A DNA stretch of 64,000 nt from PALSA-505 sp036501145 (GCA_036501145.1 DASYAV010000230.1:1-64000); one strand, 5' to 3'. Positions 51,870 through 60,626 are shown, counted from the first letter of the stretch. The notes: generated by a model from the sequence alone, not told the origin. Numbers and translations: made by a program.

Positions 51870-52673
51870 TCAGCCCGGGCCGCGCTGCAGTGCGAGCTGG
51901 GTTTCCAGGTCGGCGAAGCCGACGGCGCGGTAGATCCGGATGGCCGAATAACCGGGGTCGGCCACGATGACGAGGACTCTGGCGCCGAGTGTGGTGAGCC
52001 CGTACTGCCCGGCGTGGTAGACCAGGCTGCCGGCCAGGCCCTGGCGGCGGGCGTCCGGATGTGTCTCCACGTTCTGGTAGCGGGCGGTGCCCGACCCGTC
52101 GGAGTACAGGCCGAGCTGGGAGACCAGGCGCCCGCCGGTGAACGCGCCGAACGTCGCGCCGTGCCCCGCCTCGGCGATCCGGCGGGCCTCCTGCACCCGG
52201 CGCCGGTCGAACGCCTCGCCGCCGGCCGCCTCGCCGGCCCCGCTGGAGGCCAGCCGCAGCTCGGCCGACTGCCGCCAGTCCGCGTCCCCGTCCAGCGGCC
52301 GGTACCGGGCGGCCCGGTTGGGGTGCGGCGGCTCGGTCAGCGAGCTGGCGGTGAGCACGGTGCTGCGCTCGAGGCTCAGGCCCGCGCCGGCGTAGCCGGC
52401 GGGCTGGCCGGTGTAGCCCTTGGTGCCGTCCACGCCGAAAGCGACGTGCACCGCGCCGGGGAACGACGCACGGAACCGGGAAATCCACTTGTCCGCGTCG
52501 TCGCGCAGCGAGGACTCCGGCATCAGCAGGAAGTTCCCCCACCAGAAGTCCGGGTTGGCCGGGCTGGACACGATCAGGTAATCGCCGTTATCGGAGATCG
52601 TGCTGCCCTCGAGCCCGCGCATCATCAGGTCGGTCCGGTAGCCCAGTGAAGTCACTCGCACCGGACCGAGCAT
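51870..52673 (-). CDS. GNAT-family N-acetyltransferase
   Basis: A 267-residue protein if it starts at MLGPVRVT; a start 10 codons earlier (52703) is possible. The C-terminal GNAT part has TARYQNVETHPDARRQGLAGSLVYHAG (acetyl-CoA loop R-x-x-G-x-A) and IYRAVGFADLETQLAL. The N-terminal half, with PDFWWGNFLLMPE, is common in a subset of actinobacterial GNATs. The substrate is unknown. It is divergent from the membrane protein at 52804, with the 22-bp tandem repeat in between. Confidence 0.8.
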   Translation of the reverse strand: MLGPVRVTSLGYRTDLMMRGLEGSTISDNGDYLIVSSPANPDFWWGNFLLMPESSLRDDADKWISRFRASFPGAVHVAFGVDGTKGYTGQPAGYAGAGLSLERSTVLTASSLTEPPHPNRAARYRPLDGDADWRQSAELRLASSGAGEAAGGEAFDRRRVQEARRIAEAGHGATFGAFTGGRLVSQLGLYSDGSGTARYQNVETHPDARRQGLAGSLVYHAGQYGLTTLGARVLVIVADPGYSAIRIYRAVGFADLETQLALQRGPG

Positions 52674-52674
52674 A

Positions 52675-52718
52675 GACACACGGTTCACGCTCAGGAGACA
52701 CACGGTTGCCGCTCAGGA
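52675..52718. repeat. 22-bp tandem repeat in the divergent promoter region
   Basis: GACACACGGTTCACGCTCAG and the next bases (52675-52696) recur at 52697-52718 with only two mismatches. The units lie directly before the GNAT start and about 85 bp from the membrane protein start, so they may be regulator-binding sites. Confidence 0.6.
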
Positions 52719-52803
52719 TTCCGTAGCAAGCTGCTGGGTAACAGAAGATCAAGACGGGCCCGGGGACGCCCACGCCAAGCTCTCGGATGGAGCAGGGATA
52801 ACG

Positions 52804-53682
52804 ATGAGCGAACAGACTCCTTCTCCGGAGGATCCTGGGGGCACGCCGGGCGAGGCCCGGAGCAGCGATCTGCCGGGGGGTGAGGCCGCGGCAGACCCCG
52901 TGGGCGCCCAGCCGGGCGGGAGTGAAACCGCGGCGTCCCCGGTGGGCACGCAGCCCGGCTTCGGCCCGGAGAGCGGTTACGGCACCCAGCCCGGCCACGC
53001 CACCCAGCCCGGCCACGCCACCCAGCCGGGGTACGCCACCCAGCCCGGGTACCCGGCCGCGCCGCCGCCGTACGGCACCCCCGGGTACGCGCAGCCGGGA
53101 CCGGATGGCAGCTACCCGCCACCGCCGCCGCGCGGCCGCGCCCGGATGTGGTTCGGATTCATCGGCGGGGTCGTGGTACTGGCGCTGATCATCGCGGGAG
53201 TGAGCGCCTACCTGCTGCAGAAGCCGAAGAAGTGGTCGCTGTCCGCCCCGCAGACGGTGGCGGGCATGCACCGCGACACCAGCTCGCTGGACCAGCAGGG
53301 GTTCACCGGCGCCGTCTCGAAGTTCCGGTCCGACGTGACCAGCCTGCCCGGCTACGGGCATCTGTCCTCGACGGTCAGCGCGGTCTACTCGCTCAGCTCC
53401 GGCCAGGCCGTCGGCTTCGTCGGATTCAACGGGACGTTCAAGGTGCAGGTCGTGCTGAAGTCGGCGAATGGGCTGAAGGTGACCAGCGTGAGCCCCGGGC
53501 CGCACGGCGGCACGGCCGAATGCGGCGTGGCCAGCACCGAGACGCTCTGCCAGTGGGCGACCGGCAGCACGGTCGGCATCGTGGTCATCATCCCGACCGG
53601 TTCGGCCAACACGGAGTCAGCCGCCGCGGCGGGCAAGCTCATGCTCAAGGTCAGGGACCAGGTGGAGAAGCCCGCGCACTAA
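52804..53682 (+). CDS. Single-pass membrane protein with Pro/Gly/Gln-rich cytoplasmic tail
   Basis: A 292-residue protein. The first 110 residues are disordered, with TQPGHATQPGYATQPGY-like repeats. A single helix (about 117-138, WFGFIGGVVVLALIIAGVSA) precedes an extracellular domain of about 150 residues (KWSLSAPQTVAGMHRDTSS, SVSPGPHGGTAECGVASTETLCQWATGS), with a likely disulfide between the two Cys. This is a common actinobacterial arrangement; function unknown. The ATG follows GGATAACG. Its end overlaps the rhodanese gene end. Confidence 0.7.
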   Translation: MSEQTPSPEDPGGTPGEARSSDLPGGEAAADPVGAQPGGSETAASPVGTQPGFGPESGYGTQPGHATQPGHATQPGYATQPGYPAAPPPYGTPGYAQPGPDGSYPPPPPRGRARMWFGFIGGVVVLALIIAGVSAYLLQKPKKWSLSAPQTVAGMHRDTSSLDQQGFTGAVSKFRSDVTSLPGYGHLSSTVSAVYSLSSGQAVGFVGFNGTFKVQVVLKSANGLKVTSVSPGPHGGTAECGVASTETLCQWATGSTVGIVVIIPTGSANTESAAAAGKLMLKVRDQVEKPAH

Positions 53683-54014
53683 GCCACGAACGGCTCAGCA
53701 CCTGACTCGCTGGTCATGGGGAGCCCGGCGGACTCCCAGCCCTGCATGCCGTCGGCCACGTTGATCGCCTGCCAGCCTGCCGAGTTCAGCGCCTGGGCGG
53801 CACGGGCGGACCGGCTGCCGGCCCGGCAGATCACGTACACGTCGCGGTCGCGCGGCACCTGGCCGGCCTGCTCGCGGAGCGCGCCGAGCGGGATGTGCTG
53901 GGCGTCCGGCGCGTGGCCCGCGGTCCACTCGTCGTCTTCCCTGACGTCAAGAAGATAGGCCTGCGCGGGCACCTCGGCCGCCGGCACCGCACGCGGCCCG
54001 CCTGCTGTATTCAT
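53679..54014 (-). CDS. Rhodanese-domain sulfurtransferase
   Basis: A 111-residue single-domain rhodanese. LLDVREDDEWTAGHAPDAQHIPLG opens the domain, and the active-site loop is CRAGSRSARA with catalytic Cys in VICRAGSR. It moves sulfane sulfur or relays it to acceptors. The start chosen is MNTAGG, preceded by GGAGGCGGT; an upstream Met 12 codons earlier is less likely. Its neighbour to the right is leuS, divergent. Confidence 0.88.
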   Translation of the reverse strand: MNTAGGPRAVPAAEVPAQAYLLDVREDDEWTAGHAPDAQHIPLGALREQAGQVPRDRDVYVICRAGSRSARAAQALNSAGWQAINVADGMQGWESAGLPMTSESGAEPFVA

Positions 54015-54105
54015 ACCGCCTCCCTCGGGGCCATTCTCCCACCGGCGCACCGGCCCGGCCGGAAAACCCGGTGACTGGCTGACCCGGCCCGGTTACGCTG
54101 GGGCC

Positions 54106-54168
54106 ATGATCGGGTGCTGGATCGTCCTTACCTAGCCGCGCTGCACGCCGGTGACGGCGCAGCGCGGC
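54106..54168 (+). promoter_or_regulatory. Leader peptide and anti-terminator-type hairpin before leuS
   Basis: A ten-codon frame ATG ATC GGG TGC TGG ATC GTC CTT ACC TAG (54106-54135) is followed at once by a stable stem (54135-54168) in which CCGCGCTG pairs with CAGCGCGG and CGCC with GGCG. The terminator stem comes next. This layout resembles ribosome-mediated attenuation of aminoacyl-tRNA synthetase genes; the leader has one Leu codon only in this frame, so control by leucine is not proven. No T-box motif was found. Confidence 0.4.
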
Positions 54169-54170
54169 CA

Positions 54171-54190
54171 CCCCTCTGGCGAGGGGTTTT
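54171..54190 (+). terminator. Intrinsic terminator/attenuator in the leuS leader
   Basis: CCCCTC-TGGC-GAGGGG followed by TTTT: a perfect 6-bp stem with a 4-base loop and a T-run, ending 37 bp before the leuS start. T-run terminators are rare in actinomycetes, so this is probably a regulated attenuator and not an end of a gene. Confidence 0.65.
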
Positions 54191-54227
54191 CCCGTATCTG
54201 CGGCCGTAGACGGGCAGGGTGAGGACG

Positions 54228-56231
54228 ATGAGCCAGGCAGCACCCGGGGATGCCGGATTCCCCATGTTCACCGAGTACGACCCGGGCCTGATCGAGGCCC
54301 GGTGGCAGGGCGTGTGGCAGGCCGAACGGACCTGGCAGGTCAGCAACACCGGCGGCGGCGATGACCGCGCCTACGTGCTGGAGCAACTGCCCTACAGCAG
54401 CGGCGAGCCGCACGTCGGGCACCTGAAGAACTACACCGTCGGCGATGTGGTGGCGCACTACTGGCGGCGCCGGGGCCGTTATGTGCTGCACCCGATGGGC
54501 TTCGACGCCTTCGGGCTGCCCGGCGAGAACCACGCGATCCGGGTCGGCGAGCATCCCCGGGTCAGCACGGACAAGTCGATCGCGGCGTTCCGCGAGCAGT
54601 TCCGCCGGTGGGGCCTGTCGGTCGACTGGAGCCGGGAAGTCAGCTCGCACGACCCGGCCTACTACCGCTGGACGCAGTGGATCTTCGGCCAACTGCACGC
54701 GGCCGGACTGGCCTACCGCAAGGAGGCGGCGGTCAACTGGTGTCCGCGGGACGAGACCGTACTGGCCAACGAGCAGGTGATCGACGGGTGCTGCGAGCGG
54801 TGCGACACCCCGGTGCGGACCCGGCAGATGAAACAGTGGTTCTTCCGCATCACCGCCTACGCCGACCGGCTACTGGCCGGCCTGGACCAGCTGGACTGGC
54901 CCGAGCACGTGAAGACCATGCAGCGGAACTGGATCGGCCGGTCCGAAGACGGGGCCAGCTACCGGCTGCGGGACTGGCTGCTGTCCCGGCAGCGGTACTG
55001 GGGCTGCCCGATCCCGGTCATCTACTGCGACGGCTGCGGCCCGGTGCCGGTGCCCGAGGACCAGCTGCCGGTGCTGCTGCCCGACCTGGACGACTACCAG
55101 CCGCGCGGGCGCTCACCGCTGGCCGCCGCCGGAGACTGGATGACCGCGGCCTGCCCGCGGTGCGGCGGCCCGGGCCGCCGGGAGAGCGACACCATGGACA
55201 CGTTCGTCGACTCGTCCTGGTACTTCCTGCGCTACTGCGACCCGGGCAACACCACCGCGCCGTGGAGCGCGGACGCGGTCGCGGCCTGGATGCCGGCGGA
55301 CTGCTACGTCGGCGGCGTGGAGCACGCCGTGCTGCACCTGCTGTACTCGCGTTTCCTGGTCAAGGCGCTGGCCGACCTGGGGCACCTGCCGGTGCAGGAG
55401 CCGTTCCGCCGGTTCTTCGCCCAGGGGATGATCACCCGGGACGGCGCGAAGATGTCCAAGTCCCGGGGCAACTCGGTCTCCCCCCGGGACATGATCGACC
55501 GGTACGGCGCGGACACCGCCCGGTGTTACGTGCTGTTCGCCGGCCCGCCGGTGCAGTCCGCCGAGTGGTCCGACCAGGGCATCGAGGGAGTGTACCGGTT
55601 CCTGGGCCGGGTGTGGCGGCTGACCGCCGAGGTGCTGGCCGCGCGCGGTGACGGCGACGGCGGGACGCCGGGGGCACGGCCGGGCCAGGACCAGGGCCAG
55701 GCCAAGGACGAGGCCCAAGACAAGGGCCAGAGCCAAGACAAGGGCCAGGACCGCGCGCTGCGGCGCGCCTGCGCCCGGGCGGTCCCCCAGGTCACCGCCG
55801 ACATCGACGGCGGGTTCGGGTTCAACACCGCCATCGCCGCGCTGATGAAGCTGGCCAGCGACTGCGGCCGGGCGATCCGGGACGGCGTCAGCGCCGCGGT
55901 GGCCGCACAGGCACTGGCCACCCTGGCCTCGCTGCTGCAGCCGTTCGCGCCGCACCTGGCCAGCGAGGTCTACTACCAGATCACCGGCGAGCGGGTGTGG
56001 ACGGTGCCCTGGCCGGCCGCCGACGAGAGCCTGCTGGCGGCCGGCACCGTAGAGATCGCCTGCCAGGTCAACGGCAGGCTGCACGGCCGGCTGACCGTCC
56101 CGGCCGGCGCCAGCGCGGCCGAGATGGAACGGGCCGCGCTGGCTGCCGGATATGTCCGGGACCAGCTGGCCGGGCGCACCCCGTCCCGGGTGGTCGTGGT
56201 GCCCGGCCGGCTGGTGAACATCGTGCTGTAG
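54228..56231 (+). CDS. leuS: Leucyl-tRNA synthetase lacking the CP1 editing domain
   Basis: A 667-residue class I synthetase. The HIGH motif is PHVGH (62-65) and KMSKS is at 408-412 (AKMSKSRGNSV); QMKQWFFRI, GFDAFGLPGENHAI and FVDSSWYFLRYCDPGN are leucine-specific. Normal LeuRS has about 180 residues of CP1 editing domain between NWIGRSEG and YRLRDWL. Here NWIGRSEDGAS runs directly into YRLRDWLLSRQRYWG (about residues 234-258), so editing is absent. A Gln/Lys/Asp/Gly-rich insertion of about 35 residues (GQDQGQAKDEAQDKG) precedes the anticodon-binding part. The ATG at 54228 follows AGGGTGAGG; GTG 54219 is an alternative. It may be the sole or a second LeuRS. Confidence 0.9.
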   Translation: MSQAAPGDAGFPMFTEYDPGLIEARWQGVWQAERTWQVSNTGGGDDRAYVLEQLPYSSGEPHVGHLKNYTVGDVVAHYWRRRGRYVLHPMGFDAFGLPGENHAIRVGEHPRVSTDKSIAAFREQFRRWGLSVDWSREVSSHDPAYYRWTQWIFGQLHAAGLAYRKEAAVNWCPRDETVLANEQVIDGCCERCDTPVRTRQMKQWFFRITAYADRLLAGLDQLDWPEHVKTMQRNWIGRSEDGASYRLRDWLLSRQRYWGCPIPVIYCDGCGPVPVPEDQLPVLLPDLDDYQPRGRSPLAAAGDWMTAACPRCGGPGRRESDTMDTFVDSSWYFLRYCDPGNTTAPWSADAVAAWMPADCYVGGVEHAVLHLLYSRFLVKALADLGHLPVQEPFRRFFAQGMITRDGAKMSKSRGNSVSPRDMIDRYGADTARCYVLFAGPPVQSAEWSDQGIEGVYRFLGRVWRLTAEVLAARGDGDGGTPGARPGQDQGQAKDEAQDKGQSQDKGQDRALRRACARAVPQVTADIDGGFGFNTAIAALMKLASDCGRAIRDGVSAAVAAQALATLASLLQPFAPHLASEVYYQITGERVWTVPWPAADESLLAAGTVEIACQVNGRLHGRLTVPAGASAAEMERAALAAGYVRDQLAGRTPSRVVVVPGRLVNIVL

Positions 56232-56256
56232 CCGACCGGGCCGCACCCGGGCCAGG

Positions 56257-58434
56257 TCAGGCGGGCGTCGTCACCGGCTGCTCCGCGCTCTCCTCGCTCT
56301 CGCCGATGCCGTACCGCGCGTACAGCCGGCGCAGCGGCCGCGGCGCCCACCAGTTCGCCCGGCCGAGCAGCCGCATGGTGGCCGGGACGAGCAGCACCCG
56401 GACCACGGACGCGTCCACGACGAGGGCGATCACCATGCCGACCCCGAGCAGCTTGATGAAGATGATGCCGGACGCGGAGAACGCCGCCACCACGATGATC
56501 AGCAGCAGCGCGGCCGAGGTGATGATCCCCCCGGTGCGCTGCAGGCCGTCCGCCACGGCGGCGGTGTTGTCCCCGGTGAGGTCGTAGCGCTCCCGGATCC
56601 GGGACAGCAGGAACACCTCGTAGTCCATGGACAGGCCGAAGATGATGGCGAGCATCAGGATCGGCATGCTCGGGTCGATGGTGCCGGTCGCCGTGAAGTT
56701 CAGCAGGCCGGACAGGTGGCCGTCCTGGAAGATCCACACGATGGCGCCGAACGCCGCCGACAGCGACAGCACGTTCATCACGATCGCCTTGACCGGCAGC
56801 ACCACCGAGCCGAAGGCCAGGAACAGCAGGACGAACGTGGCCAGGCCCACCACCAGCGCCATCCAGGGCAGGGTGCCGCCCAGGCTGGACAGCTCGTCGA
56901 CCAGCCCGGCGGTGGTCCCGCCGACCAGCACCGTGCCGCCGGGCGGCCCGGTGACCGCGCGGACCCGCTGCACGATCGCCCGCGCCTGCGGCGAGTAGGC
57001 CTCAGGAGCGAACCGCAGGTCCACCCGGGCCACGTCGCCCCTGGCCCCGGTGAACTGTGCGGAGGTGACCCCGGGCACCCGGTCGAGCCGGTTCATGTAG
57101 CCGTGCAGCGCGGCCCGCTGGGCCGGGGCGGAGACCGGGCCCGGCAGGGTGACCGTGGCTTCGATGGGGGTGGTCGCGTTGGCCGGGAAGCCGCGGTTCA
57201 GCGCCTCGGTGACCTGGTACGGCTGCGAGCTGACCGGCAGCACCCGGGCGTCGGTGCCGCCCCAGGCGACGGACAGGAACGGCGTGCCGAGCGCCAGCAG
57301 CGCGGCCACAATGACCACGGCGTACAGCACCGGCCTGCGCATCACGCTGCCCGCCAGGCGGCGCCACACCCCGCCGTGCTCATGCCCCTTAGCCCGCGCC
57401 GTGCCTGTCCCACGGCGCACCCGCAGCGAGTTCACCCGGCGTCCGAGCAGCGCCAGCAACGCGGGCAGGATGGTCAGCGCGGCGACCATGTCGACGGCGA
57501 CCGTGGCCACCCCGCCGAACCCCATCGACCGCAGGAACACCTCGGGGAACAGCATCAGGCTGGACAGCGCCACCGCGACGGTGATGCCGGAGACCGCGAC
57601 CGTCCGCCCGGCGGTGGCCACCGTCCGGGCCACCGCCCGCTCGACCGTCGGCTGCCGGTGCAGCTCCTCGCGGAACCGGCCCACCATGAACAGGCCGTAG
57701 TCGATGGCCAGGCCGACGCCGAGGATCGTGGTGATGTTCAGCGAGTAGGTGGACACTGAGGTGGCCAGCGCGATCAGCCGCAGCACGGCGAACGAGCCGA
57801 GGATCGCGACGCCCCCGATGGCCAGCGGCAGGACGGCCGCGGTCAGGCTGCCGAAGATCAGCAGCAGCAGGACGAGCAGCACCGGCATGGAGAACCCCTC
57901 GGCCCGCCCGATGCCGGCCTTGACCTGGTTGTTGATCGATTCCTCGGTGGGGATGGTGCCGCCCACCACGGTGCGCAGCCCCGGCACGCCGAGATCGGCC
58001 TTGATCGCGTCGTAGCTGCTGGTCCTGGCCTGATCGCTACCCCCGGCCAGTTGCAGCACGGCATAGCTCTCGTGCCGGCCGGCGCCGGCGAACGCGGGTG
58101 AGCCGGTGGACCAGTAGGTCTGCGTGGACGTGACCCGGCTGTGCGGCAGCGCGGCCAGGCTCCGGGTCACCGCGTCCCGGTAGGCCGGGTCGGTCACGGT
58201 CAGCGTGCCGCTGCGGTACAGCACCACGACGTCGGCGGCATTGCGGCCGAACGCGGCCGCCGCGGCGTTGGCCTCGTGCTGGCTCTGGCTGCTGGGCGGG
58301 GTGAAGCCGCCGGAGGACTGCAGCGCGCCGAACACGCCGGTCCCCCAGGCGGCGGCGCCGGCCACCGCGGCCAGCGCGATCAGCAGCGCGACGAGCCGCC
58401 GCCGGTAGACCGCACGCCCCCAAGTCTCGAACAT
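56257..58434 (-). CDS. MMPL-family RND exporter
   Basis: A 725-residue membrane protein with two repeats of one helix, a large outer loop and five helices (IGGVAILGSFAVLRLIAL; LGVGLAIDYGLFMVGRFREEL; SLSMDYEVFLLSRIRERYD, the conserved proton-relay Asp). Typical MMPL proteins have this length. They export lipids or hydrophobic compounds using the proton gradient. It is divergent from a TetR regulator across a palindrome-bearing promoter; such pairs often mean that the exporter is induced by its substrate. Confidence 0.88.
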   Translation of the reverse strand: MFETWGRAVYRRRLVALLIALAAVAGAAAWGTGVFGALQSSGGFTPPSSQSQHEANAAAAAFGRNAADVVVLYRSGTLTVTDPAYRDAVTRSLAALPHSRVTSTQTYWSTGSPAFAGAGRHESYAVLQLAGGSDQARTSSYDAIKADLGVPGLRTVVGGTIPTEESINNQVKAGIGRAEGFSMPVLLVLLLLIFGSLTAAVLPLAIGGVAILGSFAVLRLIALATSVSTYSLNITTILGVGLAIDYGLFMVGRFREELHRQPTVERAVARTVATAGRTVAVSGITVAVALSSLMLFPEVFLRSMGFGGVATVAVDMVAALTILPALLALLGRRVNSLRVRRGTGTARAKGHEHGGVWRRLAGSVMRRPVLYAVVIVAALLALGTPFLSVAWGGTDARVLPVSSQPYQVTEALNRGFPANATTPIEATVTLPGPVSAPAQRAALHGYMNRLDRVPGVTSAQFTGARGDVARVDLRFAPEAYSPQARAIVQRVRAVTGPPGGTVLVGGTTAGLVDELSSLGGTLPWMALVVGLATFVLLFLAFGSVVLPVKAIVMNVLSLSAAFGAIVWIFQDGHLSGLLNFTATGTIDPSMPILMLAIIFGLSMDYEVFLLSRIRERYDLTGDNTAAVADGLQRTGGIITSAALLLIIVVAAFSASGIIFIKLLGVGMVIALVVDASVVRVLLVPATMRLLGRANWWAPRPLRRLYARYGIGESEESAEQPVTTPA

Positions 58435-58523
58435 GGTGCCTCCGTATGCAGGTGCTCACGATGTGGCTGACGAGCGGAAACGCCGGATAGAGTGAACGGT
58501 AATAACTATGTATACGGCGTTAA

Positions 58524-58542
58524 CTAACGTCAAGTCCGTTAG
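58524..58542. promoter_or_regulatory. Candidate TetR operator in the MMPL/TetR divergent region
   Basis: CTAACG (58524-58529), 7 bases, CTTAG-complement CGTTAG (58537-58542): a perfect 6-bp inverted repeat with 7-bp spacer, 19 bp in all. Nearby AT-rich stretches (TATGTATAC, GTTAACTAACG) may be promoter parts. It lies about 56 bp before the TetR start and 90 bp before the MMPL start. Confidence 0.55.
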
Positions 58543-58597
58543 CGTACGAGCCCCCGGCTGAAAGTATGCTGAGAGCCCACCGGTAAGGAGGCACGCC

Positions 58598-59368
58598 GTG
58601 GTTCAGGCTCCGCGCCGCCGGGACCGGGTGCGCGCCGCGACCGTGCAGGAGATCAAGCAGACCGCGCGCCGCCTGGTGGTCCAGGCGGGACCGGACGCGG
58701 CCACGCTGCGGGCGATCGCCCGCGAGATGGGCATGACCGCGCCCGGCCTCTACCGGTATTTCGGCAGCCACGAAGAGCTCATCAAGCACGTCATCGCCGA
58801 CATCTTCGGCGAGCTGGCGGACCGCCTGCAGACGGCCATCCACGCCGCGGCCGCCGGCACCGCCGGACAGGGGGAGCTGGCCGAGCTGACCGCCAAGATG
58901 GTGGCGGCGTGCCGCGAGTTCCGCCACTGGGCGCTGACCCACAAGGCGGAGTACAGCCTGGTATTCGGCACACCGCTGCCAGGGATGGACGAGCGGGACG
59001 AGATCATCGCCGAATGCGGGCGGAGGTTCGGCGCGACGTTCTTCACGCTGTTCTTCGAGCTGTGGCAGCGCAACCCGTTCCCGGTTCCGGCCCCCGGTGA
59101 GGTCGACCCCGGCCTGCGCGAGCAGCTGGAAACCTACCGTGCCCGGCTCGGCGCCGGGCTGACCGAGGCCGAGCTGCCGGTCGGCGCGATGCTGGCGTTC
59201 CTGCGCTGCTGGACCCGGCTGTACGGGGCGGTGACGCTAGAGGCGTTCGACCACCTGCGGTTCGCACTCGACGACGCCTCGCCGATGTTCGAGTACACGC
59301 TGGCCGAGATGGCCGCCCCGCTCGGCCTGACCTACCCGCCGCCAGACCCCGGCGGCACGCCAGGCTGA
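58598..59368 (+). CDS. TetR/AcrR-family transcriptional regulator
   Basis: A 256-residue protein. The helix-turn-helix is TLRAIAREMGMTAPGLYRYFGSHEELI (about residues 36-62); the rest is a ligand domain with the WHG-type segment HKAEYSLVFGTPLPG. The start GTG is preceded by AAGGAGG, the best ribosome site in this region. It faces the MMPL exporter and would repress it until a ligand binds. Confidence 0.85.
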   Translation: MVQAPRRRDRVRAATVQEIKQTARRLVVQAGPDAATLRAIAREMGMTAPGLYRYFGSHEELIKHVIADIFGELADRLQTAIHAAAAGTAGQGELAELTAKMVAACREFRHWALTHKAEYSLVFGTPLPGMDERDEIIAECGRRFGATFFTLFFELWQRNPFPVPAPGEVDPGLREQLETYRARLGAGLTEAELPVGAMLAFLRCWTRLYGAVTLEAFDHLRFALDDASPMFEYTLAEMAAPLGLTYPPPDPGGTPG

Positions 59369-59466
59369 CGCCAGACCGGCGCCGGACCGGCGCCCGGCCG
59401 ACACCGGGCCGGCGGCAACCTCAGCAAGCGCGTAGACATCGCATCGCAGCCTTGGTACTAATAGTT

Positions 59467-59479
59467 AGGAAAGTTTCCT
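59467..59479. promoter_or_regulatory. AGGAAA-G-TTTCCT inverted repeat upstream of the chitinase
   Basis: A perfect 6-bp inverted repeat with one central base, 129 bp before the chitinase start. Such sites occur before secreted hydrolase genes in actinomycetes, but the regulator is not identified here. The remaining 59369-59607 holds no gene. Confidence 0.4.
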
Positions 59480-59607
59480 GCCTTAATCATCGGGCGCGGA
59501 CCGGAACCAGCAGCAACCGGGACGCCGCCCCCGAGGGACGCCCAGCCCCCGGCCGGCGCGTCCAGCCCCCGACGCCCATCCGCTCCGACCTCAACCGGAG
59601 GCTTCGC

Positions 59608-60582
59608 ATGGCCCACGGCGTTCGAAAGGTTCTGATTTCCGGAATAACCATCCTGTTCCCGGCCGCGGGTCTGGCGGCCGTGATCCCGGCGGCGCCGGCC
59701 TTCGCGGCCGCGGCCGCCTTCCCGGCCCACTATTCCGCCCCGTACCTGCAGATCGAGAGTTCGGACGCGGGCGACATGGCCGCCGACATGAGCGCGAGCG
59801 GCGGCAAGTTCTACTCGCTCGCGTTCCTCACCCCCAAGTCCGGCTGCACGCCGGAGTGGGAGGACAACGGCGACTCCCTGGGCGCCTTCACCTCCCAGGT
59901 CAGCGCGCTCCAGCAGGCCGGCGGCAACGTGATCCCGTCATTCGGCGGAGAATCCGGCGGCGAACTCGCGCAGACCTGCACCTCGGTCTCCAACCTGGAG
60001 GCCGCCTACGCCAAGGTCGTCAGCACGTACCACGTCACCCGCCTCGACTTCGACATCGAAGGCAGCGTGCTCAACGCCACCTCGGCGAACAACCGCCGCG
60101 ACCGGGCGCTCGCCGAACTCCAGTCGGCCGACCCGTCGGTGCAGATCGACTTCACCGTCCCCGTCGACCCGACCGGTATGGAATCCAACGCGACTAGCAT
60201 GCTCAAGGGCGCGGCGAAGGCGGGCGTCAACGTCAGCCTCGTCAACATCATGACCATGGACTTCGGCAACGGGCAGAATCCGCTGACCGACGCCAAGTCC
60301 GCGGCCAACGCGTCCGTGCCCCAGCTCGAGTCCATCTTCGGCGTCTCGTCGGCGCAGGCCTGGAACATGCTCGGGCTGACCCCGATCGCCGGCAAGAACG
60401 ACGACAACGAGAACTTCACCCAGTCCGACGCGACCTCCCTCGAGTCGTTCGCCGCATCCAACGGTGCCGGTGAGCTCGCCTTCTGGGAAGTCGACCAGTA
60501 CGACAAGCACCTCGGCTACGCCTACTCGAAGATCTTCAACCAGATCACCAGCGCAGACAGCCAGGGCTTCGCCACCCAGTAA
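59608..60582 (+). CDS. Secreted GH18 chitinase
   Basis: A 324-residue glycoside hydrolase. The signal peptide is MAHGVRKVLISGITILFPA, with cleavage near AFA-A. The catalytic motif is DFDIE (Asp147, Asp149, Glu151 in RLDFDIEGSVL); KFYSLAFLTPK, NVIPSFGGESGG and LVNIMTMDFGNG are family 18 segments. It hydrolyses chitin outside the cell and lacks a separate chitin-binding domain. ATG follows GGAGGC. A shared hairpin ends both this gene and the methyltransferase. Confidence 0.88.
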   Translation: MAHGVRKVLISGITILFPAAGLAAVIPAAPAFAAAAAFPAHYSAPYLQIESSDAGDMAADMSASGGKFYSLAFLTPKSGCTPEWEDNGDSLGAFTSQVSALQQAGGNVIPSFGGESGGELAQTCTSVSNLEAAYAKVVSTYHVTRLDFDIEGSVLNATSANNRRDRALAELQSADPSVQIDFTVPVDPTGMESNATSMLKGAAKAGVNVSLVNIMTMDFGNGQNPLTDAKSAANASVPQLESIFGVSSAQAWNMLGLTPIAGKNDDNENFTQSDATSLESFAASNGAGELAFWEVDQYDKHLGYAYSKIFNQITSADSQGFATQ

Positions 60583-60591
60583 TGCTCATCG

Positions 60592-60626
60592 CCGCCCGGC
60601 GCGGGCAGGTCAGCCGCGCCGGGCGG
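60592..60626. terminator. Bidirectional hairpin at the chitinase/methyltransferase junction
   Basis: CCGCCCGGCGCGG (60592-60604) pairs exactly with CCGCGCCGGGCGG (60614-60626) over 13 bp, with a 9-base loop. It lies between the convergent genes, and its loop covers the methyltransferase stop. It is a strong terminator candidate without a T-run. Confidence 0.65.

Noticed and set aside
54106..54190. T-box riboswitch before leuS
   Set aside because: The conserved T-box antiterminator sequence (TGGN in an AGGGTGG context) and the long leader are absent; only a short leader frame and hairpins are seen.
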